Positions 50,100-57,868 of a DNA stretch of 64,000 bases are shown here, one piece after another. Below the pieces are notes generated by a model. That model was not told the DNA's origin. It saw only the letters and a list, made by a program, of their open reading frames with translations, and did not search any database. Position 1 is the stretch's first letter, and each line of letters starts with the position of its first letter. The position numbers and the translations under genes were made by a program. Source of the stretch: Campylobacterales bacterium (GTDB taxonomy: Bacteria; Campylobacterota; Campylobacteria; Campylobacterales; Sulfurospirillaceae); assembly GCA_024280575.1 (NCBI GenBank), contig JAJRPV010000018.1, positions 32,237-96,236 on the forward strand, in the 5' to 3' direction.

Positions 50100-50154
50100 C
50101 CTTATGCGTTTTTTTTCGAAAAACCTTATTTTTCGTAGCTTTAGTGCGTAAGGT
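50099..50154 (+). terminator. Nested hairpins between lptB and rpoN
   Basis: Outer arms 50099-50108 and 50145-50154 pair over 10 bp with two G-U pairs. Inside, CGAAAAA (50117-50123) and TTTTTCG (50129-50135) form a 7-bp stem with a 5-nt loop. A T8 run precedes the inner stem. It could be a terminator or an attenuator upstream of rpoN. Confidence 0.5.
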
Positions 50155-50182
50155 TAGTTAAATTTTAATATAGGAAGTAGAT

Positions 50183-51466
50183 GTGAAGCTAAGAACAAGA
50201 GTTGAACACAACACTAAACAAAAACTCTCTTCTACTCTTAGAAGTTGGCTTCCGATACTTCAATCTGATTTAGAGTCATTGCAAGAAATACTTGAGCCTT
50301 TTGCTGAGCAAAATCCTTTCATTGAGATTAAGGTTGGGAACGAAAAAGTTGATAAAAAGTTTGAAAAAAAGAGTTTTTTTCAACAAGTTGCTAAAGAATC
50401 CGTTTCAAATGTCATAGAAGCGTTAACCATCGGTAAAAAATCTTTATATGATGTTTTATATGAACAAATAAATCCTCCACTTTTTCCGACGACTAAATCA
50501 CAAGATATCGCATATGAAATTATTCAAAATCTTGACAATGAAGGATATTTTCCAAAGTATTGTTTTGAGGAAATATCTAAAAAATTAAATTGCAGTATTG
50601 AAAATATAGATAAAATTAGAAAAAGATTTTCCAACTTGACTCCTTGCGGAGTAGGAGCAATTGATTTCAAAGAATCTTTTTTGTTTCAATTAGACGAATT
50701 TGACATAGACGATAATTTGTATGATTTTGCCTCAGAAATGATTAAAAACTTTGAATCTATAGAATCATATACGCTGAATCCTTTGTTTAAGGATGCACTT
50801 AAGCTAATAAAAAAATTTAAAAATCCACCGGCCATTGAATTTTTAGAAGATGAAAAACAGATAATTCCAGATATTTTTATCTTTAAAATAGGAGAGAATA
50901 TAGAAGTCAAATTAAATGATGCTTATTATCCTGATATTGTTTTGGATACGGAAGGATTGGACGACAAGCAAGAGTTTGTTTCTAAAAAAATTAAAGATGC
51001 AAAAGATTTGATTGATGCGCTTGAAATGAGAAAAGCAACACTTTACAAAATCGGGCTTTTGATTGTTGAATATCAATATGATTTTTTCTTTGGTAAAGCA
51101 ATTGCTCCAATGAAGCTAAAAGATTTGGCAATAGAACTTAAGAGAAATCCTTCTACTATTTCAAGAGCAATATCAGGTAAGTATATATCATGCAATAGAG
51201 GAGTTATTCCTTTAAAGCAGTTCTTTGCTACGGCCGTGGAAGAAGATATATCAAATAGTGCTATAAAAGATTATATGTGCGAACTTGTAAAACATGAGGA
51301 TTATAAAAAACCGTTTAGTGATATGAAACTTTTAAATTTGATTGAAAAAAAATTCGGTGTAAAAATGGTAAGAAGGACCATAACCAAATATAGGCAACAA
51401 TCCAATATAGCAGGTTCCAGCGAGAGAAAAAAATTATATCTTCTCAAAACTGACTTTACGCAATAG
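50183..51466 (+). CDS. rpoN: RNA polymerase sigma-54 factor
   Basis: Sigma factor for GG/GC promoters; in Campylobacterota it directs hook and basal-body flagellar genes. The 427-residue protein has the N-terminal Gln/Leu-rich region I (LRSWLPILQSDLESLQEILEP), the core-binding region, and the RpoN box VRRTITKYRQ near the C-terminus after the helix-turn-helix. GTG 50183 is the start, following AGGAAG. The 3' end overlaps the convergent J-domain gene by 11 bases. Confidence 0.95.
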   Translation: MKLRTRVEHNTKQKLSSTLRSWLPILQSDLESLQEILEPFAEQNPFIEIKVGNEKVDKKFEKKSFFQQVAKESVSNVIEALTIGKKSLYDVLYEQINPPLFPTTKSQDIAYEIIQNLDNEGYFPKYCFEEISKKLNCSIENIDKIRKRFSNLTPCGVGAIDFKESFLFQLDEFDIDDNLYDFASEMIKNFESIESYTLNPLFKDALKLIKKFKNPPAIEFLEDEKQIIPDIFIFKIGENIEVKLNDAYYPDIVLDTEGLDDKQEFVSKKIKDAKDLIDALEMRKATLYKIGLLIVEYQYDFFFGKAIAPMKLKDLAIELKRNPSTISRAISGKYISCNRGVIPLKQFFATAVEEDISNSAIKDYMCELVKHEDYKKPFSDMKLLNLIEKKFGVKMVRRTITKYRQQSNIAGSSERKKLYLLKTDFTQ

Positions 51467-52298
51467 TGATAATATTTTTTTCGTGCACATAGTGAACTTT
51501 TAACATCTCATATGCATATTGAATATCCAGAAATTTTTCCCTATAGTGTGTATTTAGTGTTAAATCTATTTGATCCAATTTATCCGGATGATATCGTTTT
51601 ACGAGTTTCAAATATTTCTTTCTAATTGTTTCAAATGTATCAAGTTTTTGACATCCAAGTATGGCATAGTATTCTTCGAGCAAAGAGAAGAGGGCAAAAT
51701 ATCTTTTTTTTCTATTTTGCTTTTCATTTAAAACCAGTTTGTACTCTTCATACTCTTTTTTGTTGTAGTTGAATTTTATATATGACCCTAAAAGCTCACT
51801 TTGAGATAATAAATTTTCTAACAATTCTATGGTCTTGCTAGAATTAGGGTAAATGGTCATAATTCTTGTTTTTCTTCTGTATGATACAAGATGATTTTTA
51901 AAATAATTTTTCAGATAGGCAATAAGTATTGAATAATCCGTGGTAAAATGTAACAGAACTACATAATTGTCATCTATTTTGACATCTATGTCGATACATT
52001 GTGATATTTGATTTGCTTTTAACAGGGATAGCTTTATGTTACTATTGTAAGAATTCTTTATTTTTTCTAATTCTTTATTTTTTGCATGTAAATTTTTTCT
52101 TTTGTATATTTTGCTGATTAATTTTAAGAAATATTTTCTCTGTATTTCTTCTTCATTTTGCTTAAAGATAATTGTCTTTTCTTTTTTCCCTATTCTTTTC
52201 TTAAAATTTTTATTGATTAGGTTTTGCAAAAAATAAAATGTTTTACTGTCTTCCTGGATAGTAACTGCAATCAGGTTGTTAGAATAGGATATTTGCAT
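51456..52298 (-). CDS. J-domain protein (DnaJ-like, C-terminal J domain)
   Basis: About 280 residues. The last 70 form a J domain with HPD (KRYHPDKLD), preceded by YYAILGC and followed by FLDIQYAYEMLKVHY; it should stimulate DnaK. The N-terminal 200 residues are not recognised. ATG 52298 is chosen because GGAGGC lies five bases before it, rather than a start at 52385 that would run into bpt. It follows bpt by 34 bases. Confidence 0.82.
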   Translation of the reverse strand: MQISYSNNLIAVTIQEDSKTFYFLQNLINKNFKKRIGKKEKTIIFKQNEEEIQRKYFLKLISKIYKRKNLHAKNKELEKIKNSYNSNIKLSLLKANQISQCIDIDVKIDDNYVVLLHFTTDYSILIAYLKNYFKNHLVSYRRKTRIMTIYPNSSKTIELLENLLSQSELLGSYIKFNYNKKEYEEYKLVLNEKQNRKKRYFALFSLLEEYYAILGCQKLDTFETIRKKYLKLVKRYHPDKLDQIDLTLNTHYREKFLDIQYAYEMLKVHYVHEKNIITIA

Positions 52299-52332
52299 AT
52301 TGCCTCCAAAGTTTTCTTTAAATAAGCAAATA

Positions 52333-53063
52333 TTATTCCCAAATATCTTCTTTTGAGTCATCTGGGTTATTTTGCAAAATCTCATATGGTTTATATCTAT
52401 CTTTATAGCTTAAACTAGGACAATCTTTAACATAATATCCAAGATAAATCCAGCTTAAGTTAAAATTTTTAGCCAACTGTATTTGCATATATATTGAGTA
52501 TCTACCAAGAGAAAAATTCGCAAAATCAGGGTCATAAAAAAATATATAGAGGATAGCCCGTCATCCAAAAAATCAACCAAATCCACAGCAACGAGTCTAT
52601 CATTTATAAAATATAGTATCTCTTTACCAAATTTTCCAGCACCAGCTAGATAAAGCTCATAGTAAGTTTTTGGTCTAATTTCATAGTGCTTCCAGCCTTT
52701 CTTTTTCTCCATGAACTGGTGATATTTTTCGTATATTTCTAAATGTTCATTGGAAACAGTAGGCTTTTGAATAGTAAAGGTGGTATTGCTGTTCTTTCTT
52801 ATGGTTCTTCTTGCATTTCTGCTGAATTTATAATTTTTTACATCAATTCTTAAGCTTTTGCATTCTCTACATGTAGAGCATTGAGGTCTTGAATAATAGT
52901 TTCCGAACCTTCTCCAGCCTTTTTCTACAAGCTCGTCATTTAATCTACTAGGGCAGTGTTCTATGTATTTATATTGCATTGCGGAGAATTGATCTTTAAG
53001 ATACGAGCATTCTATCGGTAAAGTGGAAAATTCTATTATTTTAGGACTGATTCTATTCGTCAA
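52333..53063 (-). pseudogene. bpt: Arginyltransferase-like / Bpt leucyltransferase (frameshifted as sequenced)
   Basis: Aminoacyl-tRNA-protein transferase of the ATE/Bpt family, which adds an N-end-rule residue to proteins. The N-terminal CxxC-type region is seen (RPQCSTCRECKSLRID), followed by RKNSNTTF and the acyltransferase core with ILYFINDRLVAVDLVD. The frame breaks at an A7 run (52536-52542); with A8 the protein continues YFFYDPDFANFSLG and LGYYVKDCPSLSYK to a TAA at 52333. Start ATG at 53063 overlaps the small coiled-coil gene. Confidence 0.85.
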
Positions 53064-53226
53064 TCTTTTTTATCCCGCCTTCATCTATAAAATTTAAAAA
53101 TTCATCTTTAAGTTTTTTTTCTTTTTTGTCGCTTATTTCTTTTACTTTTTTTTCATTCTCTTTTTTTTCATTCTCTGCCATATCTCTTTTCAAATCTTTC
53201 AGTTCATCAAATAGTGCATTTTTCAT
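53053..53226 (-). CDS. Small Lys/Glu-rich hypothetical protein upstream of bpt
   Basis: About 57 residues, nearly all helical and charged (DELKDLKRDMAENEKKENEK), with no membrane segment. ATG 53226 follows GGAG at good spacing. It overlaps bpt by 11 bases and is served by the left half of a divergent promoter palindrome at 53252-53299. Function unknown. Confidence 0.6.
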   Translation of the reverse strand: MKNALFDELKDLKRDMAENEKKENEKKVKEISDKKEKKLKDEFLNFIDEGGIKKIDE

Positions 53227-53251
53227 TTTTTCTCCATAATTACATGATGCT

Positions 53252-53299
53252 TTCATTATAGCAAAAAATATTTAATACACAGTTTTTTGCTATAATGAA
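53252..53299. promoter_or_regulatory. Divergent promoter palindrome, bpt side and MoaD side
   Basis: Perfect 17-bp arms (53252-53268 and 53283-53299) flank a 14-bp spacer. Each arm contains TATAAT read outward (TTTTTTGCTATAATGAA in the + direction), so one -10 box serves the minus-strand operon and its mirror image the plus-strand MoaD-like gene. Both are 25-35 bases from their start codons. Confidence 0.8.
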
Positions 53300-53327
53300 C
53301 TTTGTTAAAATATAGGTGAGGTTTATG

Positions 53328-53600
53328 ATGACAATAACATTTAATGCTTTTAGCTTTTTAAGGAAAAAATTAAAAGAGCAAAATATCCCTTATGTTGAAG
53401 CTTCAATAGAGTTTCCAGATGGCTATACTCCGCAAGATATTATTAATCAATTTGGTTTTGAAGAAGGTGAAGTTGAAGCTGTTTTTGTTAATAGAAAAGT
53501 AAAATCAAGGGATACAAAACTTCATGATGGAGATAGGATTGCACTATTGCCTCCTGGAACTCCAGGATCATATCGTCTAATATTGGGTATAAAAAAGTAG
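53328..53600 (+). CDS. MoaD/ThiS-family ubiquitin-like protein without C-terminal GlyGly
   Basis: About 90 residues with the beta-grasp fold: ITFNAFSFLRKKLKEQNIP, GEVEAVFVNRKVKSRDTKL, HDGDRIALLPPG. It ends TPGSYRLILGIKK instead of the diglycine used for adenylation and thiocarboxylation. It may be a non-catalytic relative or have a different function. ATG 53328 (or 53325) follows GAGG. It converges with the MoaD of the AOR operon. Confidence 0.75.
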   Translation: MTITFNAFSFLRKKLKEQNIPYVEASIEFPDGYTPQDIINQFGFEEGEVEAVFVNRKVKSRDTKLHDGDRIALLPPGTPGSYRLILGIKK

Positions 53601-53626
53601 AAGGGGCTTAACCTCCTCCTACTTTT
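53593..53626. terminator. Bidirectional terminator-like hairpin between convergent MoaD-like genes
   Basis: AAAAGTAG (53593-53600) and CTACTTTT (53619-53626) are perfect 8-bp arms; the loop includes AGG/CCT pairs. It uses both gene ends, with A-rich and T-rich flanks on each side, as expected for a shared terminator. Confidence 0.55.
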
Positions 53627-53850
53627 GGAAAAATAGCGAGTATTTGCCCATCTTCTAGAGCAAAATCTTCCTTTACATGTCTCCCGTTTACCATTAAAAC
53701 TCCTATTGGGTATTTACCTAAGTCTAGACCGATATCATCAAGTACATCTTTAATGGTGGAGTTATTTTCATAACTCCTTTTGTCTATCTTAAATTTCCCT
53801 TCTCTGTACTGCGCGAAGAGCTTTATGGTTACTTTTATTTTGTTTGGCAT
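53608..53850 (-). CDS. MoaD-like sulfur carrier, AOR-linked
   Basis: An 80-residue beta-grasp protein of the MoaD/ThiS family ending in GGG (FPKVGGG), so it can be thiocarboxylated. KVTIKLFAQYREGKFKID and GVLMVNGRHVKEDFALEDGQIL match the fold. It starts at the last base of the AOR gene stop, so it is translated with AOR. Probably supplies sulfur for the tungstopterin or molybdopterin cofactor of that enzyme. Confidence 0.85.
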   Translation of the reverse strand: MPNKIKVTIKLFAQYREGKFKIDKRSYENNSTIKDVLDDIGLDLGKYPIGVLMVNGRHVKEDFALEDGQILAIFPKVGGG

Positions 53851-55586
53851 TAAAAATTCCAGAACTCATCTATCTCTTCATTTGTAAAATCCCAAATTGC
53901 ATTTGTTGGTGGCAATGTTTCGTATTTCATAAACTCAGGAACTCTATCAGTTGCACTCGTCAACCCCGCTTTTATATTGAACTCATGCTCTGTTTTCAAG
54001 ATATTTGCACCAAGGTTTGTAACATCATCTGCTGTTAGATTTATACCAAATCTGGCATTTATCATATCAATCAATGCCGGTAAGCACTTAGGGTCATCAA
54101 GTGCCGGGAAAGCAACAAATATACACATACCTGTACTGTCAACTGCGGCACTTGCTATTTGCAAGTTTCTAGATAATTCAACTTGTCCCTCTTTTTGAAG
54201 AGGATCTATGTGTCCCCCACTGTTTAGGATATTTGTAGCAACTGCATAACCGGCTGTATGATCAGCTCCCATTGGTGTAGTTACATAAGTTATTCCTTGA
54301 CCTTTTATGGCTCTTGGCTCATATGCAGGGATGCTTTGATTTTTAACAACAGGAACACGCACTAAGCCATAAAGTTTTCCTAAGTTTCCTGCAGCTCCCC
54401 CGATAATTCTTCCAAGCGGTGTTCCGTTTGCTACTTCTTTTTCAAGAATTTCAAAAGCTCTTAATCCATCTCCAAATTCAATAAGCCCTGCATCAACCGC
54501 AACTCCAAATGTAACACCTGTTTCGATAGCATCAACTCCTAAATCATACATCAAGGCATCAATTTTTGCGATTTGATCCAAATCACTTATGCCGAAATTT
54601 GCACCAAATGCCCAAATCATTTCATATTCAAAACCAGAAGTTAAGTAATTTCCGTCTTTGTCATTATAAGTTTGAGAACACTGTATTACGCATCCAGCAT
54701 GGCAACCATGAGTTGTGCTTCCGTGTCTCTCTTTTATGTTTTCAGCCATTGTTTCACCGCAAATTGCTTCTGCATTTTCTGAGCTTCCACTTCTAAAGTT
54801 GTGAGAGGGAAGTCCTCCGGCTTCGTTGATAATGTTTACAAGTACATTTGTACCAAATGCAGGTAATCCTTCGCCACTTATTGGATTTTCTTGTAATGCT
54901 TTTGTAAATATTTTGCTGGCTTCTTTAAATTTTTCCGGTGCAGCATATGTTACTTCTTTATAATTTTCTGCATCGACTGTTATACATTTAATTTTTTTAG
55001 AACCCATAACAGCACCGACTCCACCACGACCATGGCTTCTTAATTTGCCTTTAGGGTCTCTTACGGATATGTTTGAAATGAGCATTTTCATCTCACCTGG
55101 ACGACCTATTGTCATCACAGCCACTTTTTTATTGTATTTTTCTTCCATAGCATCTAAAACAAAAAAGTTATCTTTTCCTACGAGCTCCGGTACAGCTTCT
55201 ATCATTACATTGTCTTTGGTTATATGTATGTGATAAAATGTCGAGTCATCTTCGGGAATTCCTTCAATTATAAGAGCTTTTACACCTAATTTTGCCATGA
55301 TGCCAGCCATTGTCCCGCCAACATTACTCTCTTTTATTCCACCAGTTAGTGGACTTTTGGTTCCCAGTGAATTTCTACCGCTGTTTGCGGCAGTTGTGCC
55401 AGAGAGCAAACCGGGAGCAAATACCATCTTATTATTTGGTCCAAGAGGGTGGCACTCGGGATCTACTTCTTCTGCAATTACTGTTGATGTGAGTCCTCTT
55501 CCTCCTAAACCCATCCAATGAGCCGGAACTTCTTCAATCTTGTATGAAAGATTAGACATATTAACTCTGTAAACTTTATCTGCCAT
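53850..55586 (-). CDS. Aldehyde:ferredoxin oxidoreductase-family tungsten/molybdenum enzyme
   Basis: A 578-residue enzyme of the AOR family, which oxidises aldehydes to acids with ferredoxin and binds a bis-pterin W (or Mo) cofactor. The 4Fe-4S cysteines are seen as CHAGCVIQC plus a later Cys in DSTGMCIFVAF. Pterin-binding segments include GLGGRGLTSTVI near the N-terminus and RSHGRGGVGAVMGSK. No signal peptide. The preceding MoaD-like gene is co-translated. The substrate is unknown. Confidence 0.9.
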   Translation of the reverse strand: MADKVYRVNMSNLSYKIEEVPAHWMGLGGRGLTSTVIAEEVDPECHPLGPNNKMVFAPGLLSGTTAANSGRNSLGTKSPLTGGIKESNVGGTMAGIMAKLGVKALIIEGIPEDDSTFYHIHITKDNVMIEAVPELVGKDNFFVLDAMEEKYNKKVAVMTIGRPGEMKMLISNISVRDPKGKLRSHGRGGVGAVMGSKKIKCITVDAENYKEVTYAAPEKFKEASKIFTKALQENPISGEGLPAFGTNVLVNIINEAGGLPSHNFRSGSSENAEAICGETMAENIKERHGSTTHGCHAGCVIQCSQTYNDKDGNYLTSGFEYEMIWAFGANFGISDLDQIAKIDALMYDLGVDAIETGVTFGVAVDAGLIEFGDGLRAFEILEKEVANGTPLGRIIGGAAGNLGKLYGLVRVPVVKNQSIPAYEPRAIKGQGITYVTTPMGADHTAGYAVATNILNSGGHIDPLQKEGQVELSRNLQIASAAVDSTGMCIFVAFPALDDPKCLPALIDMINARFGINLTADDVTNLGANILKTEHEFNIKAGLTSATDRVPEFMKYETLPPTNAIWDFTNEEIDEFWNF

Positions 55587-55660
55587 TTTTACTCCTTTAT
55601 GATTTTCATATATTATATGCTAAGTATTTTAAAATATTATAAAAGTTTCATAAAAATTCT

Positions 55661-55697
55661 AAAATAAGAATATGCAAAATTCGCATATTCTTATTTT
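55661..55697. repeat. Perfect 15-bp inverted repeat between xerH and the AOR gene
   Basis: AAAATAAGAATATGC (55661-55675) and GCATATTCTTATTTT (55683-55697) enclose AAAATTC. It lies 19 bases beyond the xerH stop. It could terminate xerH transcription, since its distal arm is A-rich on the minus strand, or be a XerH recombination site (difH), which in this phylum is often next to xerH. Confidence 0.6.
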
Positions 55698-55715
55698 ACA
55701 CACTTTTAGTAAATA

Positions 55716-56756
55716 TTAGTAAATATCTGTTGTCTTTTTTAGCTTTTGGGAATCAAAATGGGTGTATATTCTAGAAGTGTTTATATCGGCGTGGCCTAGT
55801 GATTCCTGGACTAGTATTAAATCATGGTTTTTTTGGTAAAGCATTGTTGCAAAAGTATGCCTCAACATGTGAGCGCCATTTTTTTCTTTTTTTATTCCTG
55901 CACTTAAAAGTATCTTTTCAACTGTTCTACTGACATAAGCCTGGGTCAGTTTTCTGCCAAATTTATTGCAAAAGAGTAGGGTGTTTTCACAGTGTCTTGT
56001 CTCTAGCCATTGTTTTAAATCTTCAGCGATTATGCTTTGTTTTACCATGACAACTCGAGGTTTGTTTCCCTTGCCTCTGACTTGAATCATAAAAAATTCA
56101 TCTTCTTCAAATATATCTTTGAGATTTATACCAAGAGCTTCTCCGACTCTGATGCCTGTATAAAGAATTATTTTTATTATCAACCTGTTTCTACTTTGGT
56201 ATTTCGGACCAAATTCAAAATCATTGATAGCTTTTATAAATCTTATAACTTCTTCTTTTTGCATGTAAGAGGGCAGTTTTTCACCGCTTTTGCCACCAAG
56301 TCCGCCCCAGTTTTTAAGCTCAATCAAGAAACTGTATTTTTCATCATTTTGTTTATCTAAAAAACCAAAAAATGACAAAAGGGCGATACGATAATTTTTT
56401 TTAGTAGCATCTGAGAGTGTTGAAGTCTCTATGGTCAAAAATTCACTCAAAAACTCTTCATCTATCTCTTTTAAAGAATCTGCCCCATAATTTAATACAT
56501 ATCGATAAAGTTTTTCAATCGGTATAAAATAGAGGTGTATCCCATTTATGCCGACATTTCTTATCTCTTTTACTATAGCCTTTAACTGTTTTATATTCTC
56601 TACATGTAGCGTTAAATCTTGAAGCAGTTTTGCAAGGTGCTCTTTGTTGCTAACTTGTCTATTTGAAAGGGTGGTAATTTTATATTTGATAAATCTGCTT
56701 ATCCAAAAAAGCAGAGATTTATTGACAGTAGATTCACAATCTAATTCGTATTTCAT
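55716..56756 (-). CDS. xerH: Tyrosine recombinase XerH
   Basis: Single Xer recombinase of Campylobacterota, which resolves chromosome dimers at difH. 346 residues with an N-terminal SAM-like core-binding domain and a catalytic domain with Arg (TGIRVGEALG), Lys (GKGNKPR), HxxR (HMLRHTFAT), His (LGHADI) and Tyr (RIYTHF). The five or six catalytic residues are all present. It could also be an element integrase, but no mobile genes flank it. Confidence 0.85.
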   Translation of the reverse strand: MKYELDCESTVNKSLLFWISRFIKYKITTLSNRQVSNKEHLAKLLQDLTLHVENIKQLKAIVKEIRNVGINGIHLYFIPIEKLYRYVLNYGADSLKEIDEEFLSEFLTIETSTLSDATKKNYRIALLSFFGFLDKQNDEKYSFLIELKNWGGLGGKSGEKLPSYMQKEEVIRFIKAINDFEFGPKYQSRNRLIIKIILYTGIRVGEALGINLKDIFEEDEFFMIQVRGKGNKPRVVMVKQSIIAEDLKQWLETRHCENTLLFCNKFGRKLTQAYVSRTVEKILLSAGIKKEKNGAHMLRHTFATMLYQKNHDLILVQESLGHADINTSRIYTHFDSQKLKKTTDIY

Positions 56757-56770
56757 ATTGTTGCACCTCT

Positions 56771-57868
56771 TTAATAAATTACTATCTCTTTTATCAGTTT
56801 TGCATCTTCGATTTTATCTATATAAACCGCTCTTTTTGCTTTGGAGTTGATTATGCTAAAATTCCCTGCTATTCCTGCTATAGTGCCACTGTTTTTCAAA
56901 TTGGTATTTATGCATTGATTGTCATAATAAACACAGTTGTTTAATACATTATACAAAAGTTGATATGCATCATAGGCTAGAAATGAATAACTACTCTCGC
57001 CAGAATTATGTTTTTTAAGATAACTTGCCAATTCTCTACGATTTTTCTTTTTGTAATTTTTATGAGCATAATGTTCTATTACGAATATGCCGTTAAAAAG
57101 TTTTATATTACTTTTTTCATTTTTCAGGGCATCGGCTAGTAAATCATCAGTGGATAATATAATTATTTTTTTATTTTGTTTTTTAATCAAATTAATGATT
57201 TTTATATTCTGTTTTGCATTTACCACGCTAAAGAGAAGCTTTATATCTTTTTTATCTTTGTGTTTAAATTTCATAAAACCACGGTTATCGGATATATCAT
57301 CGAAAAATTTTACATGTCCCCCGAGTTTTGTATATATATTTTTAAAATTTTCTGCCAATTGTAAAGAGTATCTGTTTGTTTTTTTATATACTATTCCGAC
57401 ATTGTCTATAAACTTTTCGTCTTTTGCAAAATGAGCAGCTACCAAAGCCTCTGTATTGTTACTCATACATATCTGAATCATATTGTCACTGAGCGATGTT
57501 ATCTCATTATTTGTAGCAGAAGTTGCTATTATTGGTATGTGTATCTTTTGTAATTTAGCTTTTAAATTTATCAATTTATTGCTTCCTGCAGAGGTGATAA
57601 GAATCTTGCTGTTTTTGATATCAGAGCTGTTTAGTGATTTGATGTCCTCTACATGTAGGACTATTTCATCGCCATTGCTTAAATATCTTTTTAAATCATT
57701 GGCTTTTTCAATTCCAAGTAAACTTTGACTTCCATATTTTTTGTCCATTTTAGAAAATGATGTCAGTATGGTTATGTTGATTTTTTTACCACTTGGCCTA
57801 ATCTTTTTTTCATCAGAGCATCCACTTAAAAAAACAAGCATAAAGACCAATAGAAAAGTTTTTATCAT
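56771..57868 (-). CDS. Periplasmic solute-binding lipoprotein (Peripla_BP type I-like)
   Basis: A 365-residue lipoprotein with a signal peptide ending in the lipobox LSGC (Cys17). The mature part resembles type I periplasmic-binding proteins (branched-chain amino acid type): INITILTSFSKMDKK, DNVGIVYKKTNRYSLQLAENF, and SFLAYDAYQLLYN near the C-terminus. No ABC permease or ATPase gene accompanies it. It overlaps the DUF389 gene by four bases, and xerH follows after 14. Confidence 0.8.
   Translation of the reverse strand: MIKTFLLVFMLVFLSGCSDEKKIRPSGKKINITILTSFSKMDKKYGSQSLLGIEKANDLKRYLSNGDEIVLHVEDIKSLNSSDIKNSKILITSAGSNKLINLKAKLQKIHIPIIATSATNNEITSLSDNMIQICMSNNTEALVAAHFAKDEKFIDNVGIVYKKTNRYSLQLAENFKNIYTKLGGHVKFFDDISDNRGFMKFKHKDKKDIKLLFSVVNAKQNIKIINLIKKQNKKIIILSTDDLLADALKNEKSNIKLFNGIFVIEHYAHKNYKKKNRRELASYLKKHNSGESSYSFLAYDAYQLLYNVLNNCVYYDNQCINTNLKNSGTIAGIAGNFSIINSKAKRAVYIDKIEDAKLIKEIVIY

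Noticed and set aside
55716..56756. XerH as an integrase of a mobile element
   Set aside because: No attachment repeats, phage genes or other element genes flank it, and the sequence is close to the XerH type.
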